This document shows, one piece after another, positions 36,012 to 44,919 of a stretch of 64,000 bases of DNA. Each line of letters begins with the position of its first letter. The first letter of the stretch is position 1. This DNA comes from Candidatus Fimenecus excrementigallinarum (GTDB lineage Bacteria > Bacillota > Clostridia > Oscillospirales > Acutalibacteraceae). The translations under genes were made by a program, and so were the position numbers. The stretch covers positions 1 through 64,000 of the forward strand of contig DVMW01000012.1 in NCBI GenBank assembly GCA_018714805.1, given 5' to 3'. The notes beneath the pieces are model-generated. The model worked only from the letters and a program-made list of their open reading frames with translations. It was not told where the DNA came from and made no database searches.

Positions 36012-37001
36012 ATGCAAAGACGTCTGCTTTCGGCGGCGCTCGCCGTCGTACTGCTTGTATCGCTTGCGTCGTGCGGGACAACGCGCGCGTCGGTCGATTA
36101 CGGCGACGCGCAGAACTGGGCGGTTTGGGAACCGGAAAAGTCCGCGCGTGCGGATGTGTTTTTCGTGTGCCCGACGGTCTATGGCGGGACGCAGGACAGC
36201 TACAATATGCCGCTGGACGACGCCGAGAGCCATGCCTCCTTCTTAGGCGCGACCAAAATGGAGCAGGGCATTTACGACGCCGACGCCCGGTTCTTTGCGC
36301 CGTATTACCGGCAGGCGGGCTTAAACGCCTACACGCTGTCCGAGCAGGAACGCGAGCCATATCTCGCCGCGGCGTATGCGGACGTCAAAGCGGCGTTTCA
36401 GTATTATCTGGACGCGGAAAACGACGGGCGGCCCATTATTTTGGCCGGGTTTTCGCAGGGCGCGGACCTGTGCCTGCGTCTTCTCAAGGAGTTTTTCGGC
36501 GACGAACGGCTGAACGACCGGCTCGTGGCCTGCTATGCCATCGGCTGGCGCATTACCGAAGCGGAGCTGGCGGCATATCCGCACCTGCGCTTTGCGGCGG
36601 GGGAGGATGACGTGGGCGTTATCGTTTCCTTCAACAGCGAAGCGGAAGCCGTCGCGGATTCGCTGCTGATTCCCACCGGCGTCCGCACGCTTGCCATAAA
36701 CCCGCTCAACTGGAAAACGGATTCCACCCCCGCCGACAAGGCGGAAAATCTGGGCGCGTGCTTTACAAATTACGACGGGGCGATTGAAACGGAAATCCAA
36801 GGCCTGACCGGCGCGTATATCGACCCGGTGCGCGGCGCGCTCAAGGTGACGGACGTGTCGCCGGCGGACTATCCCGCGGGGCTCTCGATTTTCGAGGACG
36901 GGGTTTACCACCTGTACGACTACCAGTTCTTCTATCGCAATTTGCAGGAAAACGTCGCGGTGCGGCTGGACGCCTATTGCGACGCCCGCGAAGCGGCATA
37001 G
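36012..37001 (+). CDS. DUF3089-type lipoprotein, alpha/beta hydrolase
   Basis: 329 residues from ATG 36012 behind GGAGG. The signal peptide ends in the lipobox VSLASCGT, so it is probably a lipoprotein on the outer face of the membrane. The body fits DUF3089: DVFFVCPTVYGG near the start, RFFAPYYRQAGL, YYLDAENDGRPIILAGFSQG with the nucleophile elbow GFSQG, and a C-terminal LYDYQFFYRNL. The serine hydrolase fold is clear. The substrate is unknown; an esterase or lipase role is usual for the fold. It is a single-gene unit between its own promoter and a terminator. Confidence 0.82.
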   Translation: MQRRLLSAALAVVLLVSLASCGTTRASVDYGDAQNWAVWEPEKSARADVFFVCPTVYGGTQDSYNMPLDDAESHASFLGATKMEQGIYDADARFFAPYYRQAGLNAYTLSEQEREPYLAAAYADVKAAFQYYLDAENDGRPIILAGFSQGADLCLRLLKEFFGDERLNDRLVACYAIGWRITEAELAAYPHLRFAAGEDDVGVIVSFNSEAEAVADSLLIPTGVRTLAINPLNWKTDSTPADKAENLGACFTNYDGAIETEIQGLTGAYIDPVRGALKVTDVSPADYPAGLSIFEDGVYHLYDYQFFYRNLQENVAVRLDAYCDAREAA

Positions 37002-37005
37002 AAAC

Positions 37006-37043
37006 AGCGCCGGGGAGAAACGACCGCTCCCCGGCGCTTTTGT
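37006..37043. terminator. Terminator between convergent lipoprotein and LTA-synthase-like genes
   Basis: AGCGCCGGGGAG, an AAACGACCG-type loop and CTCCCCGGCGCT with TTTTG following. It serves the plus-strand gene and may also stop the minus-strand one. Confidence 0.8.
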
Positions 37044-37077
37044 ATTTGTGATGTTCGGATACCGCGTGCGGCTTTGC

Positions 37078-38907
37078 TTATTTGAGCAGGAAGCTATTGT
37101 TATAGAAGTTGCTGCGCTGCTCGAGGACGCTGTTGACCTCGTCTACGCCGTCTTCTTCAAACAGGGTGGGTGCGCCGGAAAACAGGTCCGTGCCGAGCCC
37201 CAGCCGGTCGCCTTCAATTTCGGCGCCGATGGACGTCAGCAGCGTCGGGAACATATCAAAGTTGGACCATTGCCGGTTGTAAAGCCGCTCGGTGGGGATG
37301 TCCCGCACGCCCGGCGCCGGATTTAAAATCAGATTGAAGGTCGTCCGCTGATACCCCGGCGTGGTATTTTGAAAGAAATTTTTATCCATGCTCAGGTGGT
37401 CGCCGATAAGCACAATCGTCGTGTTTTCATAAAACGGCTGCTGCTGAATCCAGCGGACGAATTGTTCGACCTGATAGGAGCTGTACGCGATAACGTTGGC
37501 GTATTGGCTGTCGTGCGGCGTAGGCGCGCCCGCCTCGAGATAGCCGTCCGGGAAATGCGTGTTCGCCGTTTCCATGACGAAGTGGAACGGCTTGTCTTGC
37601 GAAGCGAGCCGGGTCAGCTCTTCCTTTGCGTATGCAAACAGCTTGGAGTCCTCGAACCCCCACCAGACATAATAATCCTGCGGCAGCTTTCCGATTTCCC
37701 GCATATAATCATAGTCCAGAACGGAAAAATCCCCGTGCGACTGGAAATAGTAGGAAAGTCCGCCGAAGTCTGCGTCCGCGCCGAACATGACCGACTGGTT
37801 GTAGCCCTGTGCGTGCAGGATGTCGCCGATTGCCGTTGCGCCGGGCAGGAAGTTCCCCGGCGAGCCGTAGGAGTTCCCGTCCATCGGGACCTTCATCGGC
37901 AGGCCGAAGCCCATGTTGACCATGGCGGCGACGGACCAGTTCCCGCCGGTCGTCCACAGCGGTCCGCCGAATTGTCCCTCCCCGCGGCTGGAGAAGCTGT
38001 ACCCCTCCTTGGCAAGCTCGGTGAGCTCCGGCATCAGGTTTTCCGCCATATCGCCGCCGAGTTCCTTGGAAAGATAGGTGTTTTCCACAGATTCCAGGTA
38101 AATGTGAATCAGGTTGCGCTTTTGCTGCGGGAACGTGATACGCACCGCGTTCGGGTCGGCAAAATGCTCCTCAATATACGGGGATTCGTCCACATATGCG
38201 GCATACAGCTTTTGCAGCTGGAATTTCTGCACCCCGAACGCAACGCCGCCGACAAGCACGAGAAGCGAAAGCAAAAGGCTGACGGCCTTTCGCGCAGCGG
38301 CGGGAAACACCTGCCTGGTTTGCCCGTCTGCGCGGCAAAAGGCTAACTCCCGGTTGGAAAATGCGAAAACGCAAAAAATCGCCGTAAGGACGGCCGTCTG
38401 GAAAACGGGACCGTACAGGACTGTGCTTGTAATGTCGGAGGCGGTTCCCTCAATCGGTGAAATCAGGTTGATAAGCATCTGGTCGGGCGTGAGGTCGCCG
38501 AAGGTCTCCTTGCCCCAAAGGGTCCCCGTAAACGCCGCTGTGCCGAGCGCGAACAAAACCACGCTGACAATGCGAAGCGCCCAGGTGCGTGCGCGGTGAA
38601 CCGGCGCGGCGTATGTATAACGAAGCAGGCCGTCCGCCAACCCCTTGCCGAACAGCAGCGCGAGGCCGCAGGCAAGCGCGAGCGCGAGATATTTCAGCGG
38701 ATACCAGGGTCCGTGCAGCGCCGGCGCAAACACATTGTCTATCCGCAAAACGAATTGCGCGACGGCAAGCGCCGCAAGGTTTGTCAAAATACAGTCGCGC
38801 AGCAGCGCCGCTGTAACGGCGCCGGCTGTGCGCTTCGGGCACAGAAAAGCGACGTCCAGCGTGAAGATAAGCAGACCGGCCGCCGCGGCGGCGAGAAGCA
38901 TCCACAT
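37078..38907 (-). CDS. LTA synthase / phosphoglycerol transferase family sulfatase-fold enzyme
   Basis: The likely start is ATG 38907, six bases after GAGGTG, giving 609 residues; the track uses GTG 38916. Five membrane helices occupy the first ~230 residues, followed by an extracellular alkaline-phosphatase-like domain. Metal and catalytic motifs are IYLESVENTY (acidic ligand), WTTGGNWSVA (likely nucleophilic Thr), METANTHFPDGY and VLIGDHLSMD (Asp-His ligands). The enzyme probably transfers glycerophosphate from phosphatidylglycerol to a wall or membrane glycan, or modifies such a polymer; lipoteichoic acid synthesis is one option. No other teichoic-acid gene is nearby. Confidence 0.85.
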   Translation of the reverse strand: MWMLLAAAAAGLLIFTLDVAFLCPKRTAGAVTAALLRDCILTNLAALAVAQFVLRIDNVFAPALHGPWYPLKYLALALACGLALLFGKGLADGLLRYTYAAPVHRARTWALRIVSVVLFALGTAAFTGTLWGKETFGDLTPDQMLINLISPIEGTASDITSTVLYGPVFQTAVLTAIFCVFAFSNRELAFCRADGQTRQVFPAAARKAVSLLLSLLVLVGGVAFGVQKFQLQKLYAAYVDESPYIEEHFADPNAVRITFPQQKRNLIHIYLESVENTYLSKELGGDMAENLMPELTELAKEGYSFSSRGEGQFGGPLWTTGGNWSVAAMVNMGFGLPMKVPMDGNSYGSPGNFLPGATAIGDILHAQGYNQSVMFGADADFGGLSYYFQSHGDFSVLDYDYMREIGKLPQDYYVWWGFEDSKLFAYAKEELTRLASQDKPFHFVMETANTHFPDGYLEAGAPTPHDSQYANVIAYSSYQVEQFVRWIQQQPFYENTTIVLIGDHLSMDKNFFQNTTPGYQRTTFNLILNPAPGVRDIPTERLYNRQWSNFDMFPTLLTSIGAEIEGDRLGLGTDLFSGAPTLFEEDGVDEVNSVLEQRSNFYNNSFLLK

Positions 38908-38990
38908 AGCGTTCACCTCAATGTTTTTCTTGCTTTTTTTAAAAGCCTAACCCGGCGCGTTTTTCGGCATAGCGGGGTTCGGTTTCCTTA

Positions 38991-39019
38991 AGTGTAGCAT
39001 ACTTTCCTGTTTCTGGCAA
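38991..39019 (-). promoter_or_regulatory. Promoter for the LTA-synthase-like gene
   Basis: On the minus strand, TTGCCA, a 17-base spacer and TACACT, about 85 bases before the start codon. Confidence 0.6.
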
Positions 39020-39077
39020 CCGCCTAGGTGCCGCGCCCGGCGACTTTGGAATCTCCGCGAAAAAACAAAGAAAATCC

Positions 39078-39106
39078 TTGCGGCGGCGCTTGAAAAATGA
39101 TACACT
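39078..39106 (+). promoter_or_regulatory. Promoter for the arabinofuranosidase gene
   Basis: TTGCGG, a 17-base spacer and TACACT. The track start at 39078 coincides with the -35, so the real start is later. Confidence 0.65.
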
Positions 39107-39155
39107 AATAAAAACAGTTCGGCGTAGCGATACCGATAGACTGGAGGGCTTTGAA

Positions 39156-41513
39156 ATGTTCAAAAGAGTGCTTGCGCTGCTGCTCTGCGCCCTGCTTTTG
39201 GGCGTCCCGGCCGTCACCGTTTCCGCCGAAAGCGCGCCGGTAACGGTTACGCTCTCTGCGGAAGACCTGTCCCATGCGATTAGTCCGGAAATGTACGGCA
39301 TTTTCATTGAGGACATCAACAACGGCGTCGAGGGGGGCTTAAACGCCAACCTGGTGCGCAACAATTCGTTCGAGTACCTCAAAAACGGCGAAACGCTGTC
39401 CGGCTGGTCGTTTGACGGGGCCTATACGCGCGAAACCGAGGGCGGCATCCACGAAAACAACCCGTCCTATATCACGCTGCCCGCCGACGGCGCGCGGACA
39501 GTCAAGAATTTCGGCTTCTGCGAATATTATGATTATAAGACCTATGACCACAACGAGGACAGCTCCTCGGCGGGCGACATGGGCATCCAGGCGAACGAAG
39601 GGTATGCGTTTTCCGCCTGGTTCAAAAATACGCGGACCGTCATGACCGTCTATCTGGAAAACAAGCGCGGCGAAAAGCTGAGCGATACGCTGAAAATCAC
39701 GCTGGATGCGGGCGAAAACTGGCAGAAGTTCTCGGTCAACCTGACCGCCGCCAAAACCGACGACGGCATTCTGGTGATTGAATTTGAAGAGGGCGCGCCG
39801 GTAACCTTCGATTTCGTGAGCCTCTATCCGATGCACAGCTACGGCTACGGGACGGATACCTGGCGGTACACCTCGCTGCGCGCGGATTTGTACGAGGCCA
39901 TTGCCCAGCTGAATCCGGCGTTTGTCCGCTTCCCGGGCGGCTGCGTGGCGGAGGGCGACAGCCTGGAAAACCTTTTTAACTGGAAAGAGACCATCGGCGC
40001 GCCCGAAACGCGCAAGCAGACGTATAACATCTGGCAGAACGACGTCATCGACTACAACAACAGCTTCGGCGTCGGCTACCACGAATATTTTCAGCTCTGC
40101 AGCGACCTCGGCGCCGAGCCCGTGCCGATTTTGAACGTCGGCCTCATTTGCCAGACGCGCTGCGGGTACGACGACCATGTCCTCGCGCTCGAAAAGAACG
40201 AGATGACCGACGAGCAGTGGGAGACCTACCTTACCGAAACGCGGAACATGGACCCGGCCGATACAGAGGGCCGCGCGGAGTTTACGACCTATATTGAAAG
40301 CCTCGGCATCCGCACGCGCGCGGATTTGGAGGCGTATTTCGATACCATCGCCCTGCGCCCGGGCACGCCGGAGTGGGACGCCTACGTGCAGGATATTTTG
40401 GACCTTATCGAGTACGCCAACGGCTCGACCGATACCGAGTGGGGCGCGAAACGCGCCGAAAACGGGCACCCCGCGCCGTTCGGCCTGCGCTATCTCGGCC
40501 TCGGCAACGAAAACTGGGGCGAGGTCTATTTCCGCAATCTGGAGGCGCTCAAGGCGGCCATCCAAGCGGTATACCCGGAGATTACCATCATTTCCTCCTC
40601 GGGGCCCGTCAGCTCCGGCGAGCAGTTTGACGAATCCTGGGCGCTGCTCGATGACGGCTACCGTGATACGATTGTTGACGAGCACTATTATCAGGAGGAC
40701 CATTGGTATCTCGACAACGTTTCCCGTTACGACGGCTATGACCGCGAAAGCGCCAAGGTGTTCCTCGGCGAATATGCCGCGACCTCGAAGGGCGTCGGCA
40801 CCATTCAGACCAAGTCGAATCTGAAGGCCGCCATGGCGGAGGCGGCGTACATGACCGCGCTCGAGCGCAACGGCGACGTGGTTGTGATGGCGTCTTATGC
40901 GCCGCTGCTTGCAAAGGTGAACGCGCAGGAGTGGACCATCAATATGATTTGGTTCGACGCGCACAGCGTCGTGCGCACGCCGAGCTATTACACACAGATG
41001 CTGTTTATGAACAACACCGGCTCGCGGTATGTGGACGCGCAGCTCCCCGAGGGGACGGACGGTTTGTATCAGTCCGTCACCGTGGACGAGGCCAACCAGA
41101 TTCTATACGTCAAGCTGGTCAACACGACCGGCGAGGCGCGGGAAGTGACCTACAAGCCCAAGGGCTTCGGCGTGGTGCGCTATTCCGATATGCTGACCCT
41201 TTCCGACCGTTCGCAGGCCGCCTGCAATGAGATAGGCAAGACCTGTATCGTTCCCCGAACCGTAAAGACGACATCGTCGGAGGACGGCGTCACCGTGCGC
41301 ACGGACGGGTATTCCGTCAACGTCCTGCGCATCACCTACGGCGAAAACCGCACGCAGAAGGGCCTTTACACCTTGCCGCGTATGCCGGAGACCCGCAGGT
41401 TTTACACGGGGCTTGAGACCGCGCTGATTTGGGGCATCCCGACCGCAGCCGTCGTCGTCGGCGTCGGCACGGCGCTGCTGGTGCGCTATGTGCGCAAAAA
41501 GCGCGGGAAATAA
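39156..41513 (+). CDS. Membrane-anchored GH51 alpha-L-arabinofuranosidase
   Basis: ATG 39156 follows GGAGGGC, giving 785 residues. Signal peptide 1-26. HAISPEMYGIFIEDINNGVE and LNANLVRNNSFEYL are the family opening, then a carbohydrate-binding beta domain (about 70-225). The catalytic barrel has FVRFPGGCVAEGD, YLGLGNENWGEVYF with the acid/base Glu in the NEN motif, and VFLGEYAATS with the probable nucleophile Glu. It removes alpha-L-arabinofuranosyl side chains from arabinan or arabinoxylan outside the cell. The C-terminus is one membrane helix plus KKRGK, so the enzyme is cell-bound. It is a single-gene unit with a promoter and terminator. No arabinose genes are adjacent. Confidence 0.9.
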   Translation: MFKRVLALLLCALLLGVPAVTVSAESAPVTVTLSAEDLSHAISPEMYGIFIEDINNGVEGGLNANLVRNNSFEYLKNGETLSGWSFDGAYTRETEGGIHENNPSYITLPADGARTVKNFGFCEYYDYKTYDHNEDSSSAGDMGIQANEGYAFSAWFKNTRTVMTVYLENKRGEKLSDTLKITLDAGENWQKFSVNLTAAKTDDGILVIEFEEGAPVTFDFVSLYPMHSYGYGTDTWRYTSLRADLYEAIAQLNPAFVRFPGGCVAEGDSLENLFNWKETIGAPETRKQTYNIWQNDVIDYNNSFGVGYHEYFQLCSDLGAEPVPILNVGLICQTRCGYDDHVLALEKNEMTDEQWETYLTETRNMDPADTEGRAEFTTYIESLGIRTRADLEAYFDTIALRPGTPEWDAYVQDILDLIEYANGSTDTEWGAKRAENGHPAPFGLRYLGLGNENWGEVYFRNLEALKAAIQAVYPEITIISSSGPVSSGEQFDESWALLDDGYRDTIVDEHYYQEDHWYLDNVSRYDGYDRESAKVFLGEYAATSKGVGTIQTKSNLKAAMAEAAYMTALERNGDVVVMASYAPLLAKVNAQEWTINMIWFDAHSVVRTPSYYTQMLFMNNTGSRYVDAQLPEGTDGLYQSVTVDEANQILYVKLVNTTGEAREVTYKPKGFGVVRYSDMLTLSDRSQAACNEIGKTCIVPRTVKTTSSEDGVTVRTDGYSVNVLRITYGENRTQKGLYTLPRMPETRRFYTGLETALIWGIPTAAVVVGVGTALLVRYVRKKRGK

Positions 41514-41538
41514 TCGATAATGCCGGGGCATGACCGGC

Positions 41539-41575
41539 GGCACAGCCCGCTTTTTCGGGCGGGCTGTGCCGTTTT
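41539..41575 (+). terminator. Terminator after the arabinofuranosidase gene
   Basis: GGCACAGCCCGC, an 8-base loop and GCGGGCTGTGCC form a 12-pair stem followed by GTTTTC. Confidence 0.85.
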
Positions 41576-41603
41576 CTGTCTGCCCGGGAGCTTGGAGGCA
41601 GGT

Positions 41604-43061
41604 ATGGATTCTGTAATCGCGTGGATTGAGCGCGCCAACGCTGCGGTCAACAGCGTCGTCTGGGGCGTTCCCATGCTCGTGCTGCTGATTGCGACCGGCG
41701 TATACCTGACCGTCGGCACCGGCTTTTTCCAGGTGCGGCGGTTCGGCTACGTCATGAAAAATACGCTCGGTTCCGTTTTCCGCGACAAAAGCGCGCGCAA
41801 GACCGACGCCAAGGGCGCCATCTCGCAATTCCAGGCGCTGGCGACGGCGCTTGCGGCTACCGTCGGCACGGGCAACATCGTCGGCGTCGTCACCGCCATT
41901 GCGGCGGGCGGCCCGGGGGCCGTGTTCTGGATGTGGGTTTCCGCCTTTTTCGGGATGATGACCAAATACGCCGAAATCGTGCTGGGCGTCTATTTCCGGC
42001 ACCGGGATGAAAAAGGCGAATGGGTCGGCGGCCCGATGTACTACATCGAAAAGGGCCTGCGGCAGAAATGGCTCGCCGTCGCGTTTTCGGTATTCTGCCT
42101 GTTTGCGTCGTTCGGTATCGGCTCCATTGCGCAGGTCAACGGCATCGCGGGCGCCATGCAAAATTCCTTCCATGTGCCGAATTTCGTAACCGGCGCCGTC
42201 GTCTGCCTGCTGACCGCCGTCATTGTGTTCGGCGGGATGAAGCGGATGGTTGCCGTCACCGAAAAGTTTGTGCCGTTCATGGCGATTTTGTATATCGGCG
42301 GCGCCGTCGCCGTCATTGCGCTCAACGCAGAGCACCTGGGCGAGGCGTTTGGCTCGATTTTTGCCGGCGCGTTTTCGCTGCGCGCGGCGGGCTCCGGCGC
42401 GGCCGGGTATGTAATTGCCCGCGCCATGCGCTACGGCTTTGCGCGCGGCGTGTTTTCCAACGAAGCGGGCCTCGGCTCCTCGGTGATGGTCCACAGCTGC
42501 TCGGACGTCAAAGAGCCGGTCAAGCAGGGGCTTTGGGGTGTGTTCGAGGTCTTTTTCGACACCATCGTCATCTGCTCGCTGACGGCGCTGACGGTCCTTT
42601 GCACCGGCGCGCACAACGTTAAGGGGCTTGAGGGGATAGACGTGACCATTTACGCCTTTCAAAGCGCGCTTGGGCCGTTCGGCGGGTATCTGGTTTCCGT
42701 CGGTCTTGTGCTGTTTGCCTTTTCCACGCTTTTGGGCTGGACCGTCTACGGCGGCCGCGCCGCCGGGTACCTCGGCGGCAAACGGTTCACCGCCGTGTAC
42801 CGCGTCGTGTTTCTGGCAACGGTGTTCCTCGGCTCGGTTTCTTCGGTGCAGCTCGTCTGGGATTTGTCCGACACGTTCAACGGCTTGATGGCGCTGCCAA
42901 ATCTTATCGGCGTGCTGTTTTTGTCGCCGCTGGTGTTTCGCATCACAAAGAATTATACGCGCCGCGTGTTCGGCGGCGAGCAGATTTCCCCCTTGCTGTC
43001 TTACAGTCAGCCGGACGCGCCGCAGCGCACCGCGCGCGCCAGGCAGAAGACGGAAAAATAA
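41604..43061 (+). CDS. Alanine/glycine:cation symporter (AGCS family)
   Basis: ATG 41604 lies behind GGAGG, giving 485 residues; the track start is inside the terminator. About ten membrane helices. AGCS hallmarks are ATAATVGTGNIVGVVTAIAA-type sequence near residue 80, WVGGPMYYIEKG and FSNEAGLGSSVMVHS. It imports alanine, glycine or a related amino acid with Na+. The tail is hydrophilic (QRTARARQKTEK). It is transcribed alone and ends in a terminator. Confidence 0.92.
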   Translation: MDSVIAWIERANAAVNSVVWGVPMLVLLIATGVYLTVGTGFFQVRRFGYVMKNTLGSVFRDKSARKTDAKGAISQFQALATALAATVGTGNIVGVVTAIAAGGPGAVFWMWVSAFFGMMTKYAEIVLGVYFRHRDEKGEWVGGPMYYIEKGLRQKWLAVAFSVFCLFASFGIGSIAQVNGIAGAMQNSFHVPNFVTGAVVCLLTAVIVFGGMKRMVAVTEKFVPFMAILYIGGAVAVIALNAEHLGEAFGSIFAGAFSLRAAGSGAAGYVIARAMRYGFARGVFSNEAGLGSSVMVHSCSDVKEPVKQGLWGVFEVFFDTIVICSLTALTVLCTGAHNVKGLEGIDVTIYAFQSALGPFGGYLVSVGLVLFAFSTLLGWTVYGGRAAGYLGGKRFTAVYRVVFLATVFLGSVSSVQLVWDLSDTFNGLMALPNLIGVLFLSPLVFRITKNYTRRVFGGEQISPLLSYSQPDAPQRTARARQKTEK

Positions 43062-43071
43062 AGCAGAACGG

Positions 43072-43103
43072 AAATGCCCGCTTTTCTCTGCGGGCATTTT
43101 TCT
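43072..43103 (+). terminator. Terminator after the AGCS gene
   Basis: AAATGCCCGC, an 8-base loop and GCGGGCATTTTT. Confidence 0.88.
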
Positions 43104-43142
43104 TTGCCGCCGGCCATAAAATAGGGCAGGGGGTGCGGCGAA

Positions 43143-43253
43143 ATGGTCATCCGGCTCAAAAAGCTTCTGTGTATCCTGCTGGGCGTTTTTTTGGTTTTGC
43201 TCGGCCTTTTTCTGCTGCTCGGAGGCCTTATAGAGCCGGGCTTTTTCCGCTGA
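43143..43253 (+). CDS. 36-residue single-pass membrane peptide
   Basis: This is too short for the ORF track. ATG 43143 follows GGGGGTG by seven bases. The peptide starts MVIRLKKLLC, continues as one hydrophobic helix of about 20 Leu/Val/Phe residues, and ends IEPGFFR. A basic N-terminus before the helix predicts an N-in orientation. It lies between the AGCS terminator and the ABC transporter promoter, so it seems independent. I do not recognise a family; small membrane peptides of this sort can be regulators, toxins or subunits. Moderate confidence only. Confidence 0.5.
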   Translation: MVIRLKKLLCILLGVFLVLLGLFLLLGGLIEPGFFR

Positions 43254-43275
43254 CGGCGGCAGCGGCAAGAAAAGG

Positions 43276-43304
43276 TTGACAAATCCGATTTGATACGGTA
43301 TTAT
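43276..43304 (+). promoter_or_regulatory. Promoter of the amino-acid ABC transporter operon
   Basis: A consensus TTGACA, a 17-base spacer and TATTAT. A TATAAT three bases further on is an alternative -10 with a longer spacer. Confidence 0.75.
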
Positions 43305-43312
43305 AATACCGT
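43295..43312 (+). promoter_or_regulatory. 18-base perfect palindrome over the -10 (putative operator)
   Basis: ACGGTATTATAATACCGT is identical to its reverse complement and covers the -10 box. A repressor dimer bound there would block the promoter. The regulator is not identified. Confidence 0.6.
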
Positions 43313-43348
43313 GTTATCGCTTTACTAAGCTAAATCGGAGGAAGAAAC

Positions 43349-44143
43349 ATGAAAAAGCTTATCTGCCTGCTTTTGGCCGTCGTGCTGATGGTCTGCGGCC
43401 TTGCCGCATGCGGTTCCAAAGAGAATCCCGACACGGCGGCGTCCGACCTTGCCTATGTGCAGGGAAAGGGCACGCTTGTCGTCGGCGTTACCGTGTATGA
43501 ACCGATGAACTATAAAGCCGAGGACGGCACCTGGCTCGGGTTCGACACCGAATACGCCCAGGCCGTCTCCGAAAAGCTCGGGGTTGAGGCGGAATTTGTC
43601 ATCATCGACTGGGACAACAAGTACACCGAGCTCGACGCAAAATCCATCGACTGCATCTGGAACGGCATGACCATTACCGAGGAGGGCCGCCTGAACGCGG
43701 ACATTTCCGACCCGTACGTTGAAAACGCGCAGGTCGTCGTCATGGCCAAAGACAAGCTCGCCTCCTACCCGGACGCGGAAAGCATGAAGGAGCTGACCTT
43801 TGCGGTCGAAACGGGCTCCGCCGGGGAAAAGGAAGCGGCCAACGCCGGCTTTGAAAACGTCGTCGTTGTCGCCGACCAGTCCACCGCGCTGCTGGAAGCG
43901 GCCAGCGGGTCCGCGGACGCGTGCATTATCGACATCACCATGGCCGACGCCATGACCGGCGAGGGTACGAGCTATGCGGACTTCGGCTACAGCGTCCGCC
44001 TTGCGCCCGAGGAGTACGGCATTGCGTTCCGCAAGGGCTCGGACCTTGTCGCCAAGGTCAACGAGATTACGGACGAGCTGCTCGCCGACGGGACGCTCGA
44101 CGCGCTGGCCGAGAAATACGGCGGCCTGAAGCTTATCAAATAA
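43349..44143 (+). CDS. Amino-acid ABC transporter substrate-binding lipoprotein
   Basis: 264 residues. The lipobox VCGLAACGS predicts a membrane-tethered lipoprotein. The PBPb (family 3) pattern is clear: GTLVVGVTVYEPMNYKAEDG, GFDTEYAQAVSEKLGVEAEF, DCIWNGMTITEEG, TAVETGSAGEKEA-like sequence and YGIAFRKGSDLVAKVN. It captures a polar amino acid or related solute and delivers it to the permease encoded next. A 78-base gap with a hairpin separates them, an arrangement that often keeps binding-protein levels above those of the membrane parts. Confidence 0.92.
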   Translation: MKKLICLLLAVVLMVCGLAACGSKENPDTAASDLAYVQGKGTLVVGVTVYEPMNYKAEDGTWLGFDTEYAQAVSEKLGVEAEFVIIDWDNKYTELDAKSIDCIWNGMTITEEGRLNADISDPYVENAQVVVMAKDKLASYPDAESMKELTFAVETGSAGEKEAANAGFENVVVVADQSTALLEAASGSADACIIDITMADAMTGEGTSYADFGYSVRLAPEEYGIAFRKGSDLVAKVNEITDELLADGTLDALAEKYGGLKLIK

Positions 44144-44167
44144 GAAACCGAAAATTCGATACCGCAG

Positions 44168-44194
44168 CCGGCAGAAGGGCGAACTTTCTGCCGG
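44168..44194 (+). promoter_or_regulatory. Intercistronic hairpin in the ABC operon
   Basis: CCGGCAGAA, a 9-base loop and TTCTGCCGG. No T tract follows, so it is more likely an RNA-stabilising or processing hairpin than a terminator. Confidence 0.5.
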
Positions 44195-44220
44195 TTCGCG
44201 CTGTCTAAAGGAACCTGCCT

Positions 44221-44916
44221 ATGTTTTGGAACGTGACGCAAAGCCTTTTGGAGGGCTTTGGCAAAACGCTTGAAATTTTCGCGCTGACGCTGCTTTTGGC
44301 GCTGCCGCTGGGGCTGCTTTTGAGCTTCGGCTCCATGTCGCGCTTTAGGCCCGTCAAGTGGCTTGTCAAGACGTTTATCTGGATTATCCGCGGCACGCCG
44401 CTGATGCTGCAGCTTATCGTCATCTATTACGGCCCCGGCCTTGTCGGCGCGTGGGCGCAGGCGCTCGAGCAAAGCAACTTCTTGGTGGACTGGCTCGCGT
44501 CCTGGTCGGTGTTCGACCGGTTCGTCGCGGTTATCGTGGCGTTTGTCATCAACTATTCCTGCTATTTTTCCGAAATCTACCGCGGCGGCATCGAAAGCAT
44601 CTCCCGCGGGCAGTATGAGGCGGGGCAGGTGCTGGGCATGACGCGCATGCAGGTCTTTTTCCGCGTCGTGCTGCTGCAGGTCGTCAAGCGCATCGTGCCG
44701 CCCATGAGCAACGAAATCATCACGCTGGTCAAGGACACGTCCTTAGCGCGCATCATTGCGGTGTACGAGGTGATTTGGGCCGGGCAGGCGTTCATCAAGT
44801 CCGACGGCCTTTTGTGGCCGCTGTTTTACACGGGCGCGTTCTACCTGCTGTTCAACGGGCTTTTGACCGTTGTGTTCGGCCGCATCGAAAAGAAACTCGA
44901 TTATTTCAGAGGGTAA
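44221..44916 (+). CDS. Amino-acid ABC transporter permease
   Basis: 231 residues with five or so membrane helices. It has the His/Glu/Gln-type permease features: LVKTFIWIIRGTPLMLQLIVI near the start and the EAA loop SRGQYEAGQVLGMTRMQVFF that docks the ATPase. It probably forms a homodimer with the ATPase encoded 3 bases downstream. Together with the lipoprotein this is a complete importer. The substrate is not predictable from the permease alone. Confidence 0.93.
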   Translation: MFWNVTQSLLEGFGKTLEIFALTLLLALPLGLLLSFGSMSRFRPVKWLVKTFIWIIRGTPLMLQLIVIYYGPGLVGAWAQALEQSNFLVDWLASWSVFDRFVAVIVAFVINYSCYFSEIYRGGIESISRGQYEAGQVLGMTRMQVFFRVVLLQVVKRIVPPMSNEIITLVKDTSLARIIAVYEVIWAGQAFIKSDGLLWPLFYTGAFYLLFNGLLTVVFGRIEKKLDYFRG

Positions 44917-44919
44917 GCT

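Noticed and set aside
41103-43268. 721-residue minus-strand ORF
   Set aside because: It runs antisense to the arabinofuranosidase end and the AGCS symporter, crosses a terminator and has low-complexity composition.
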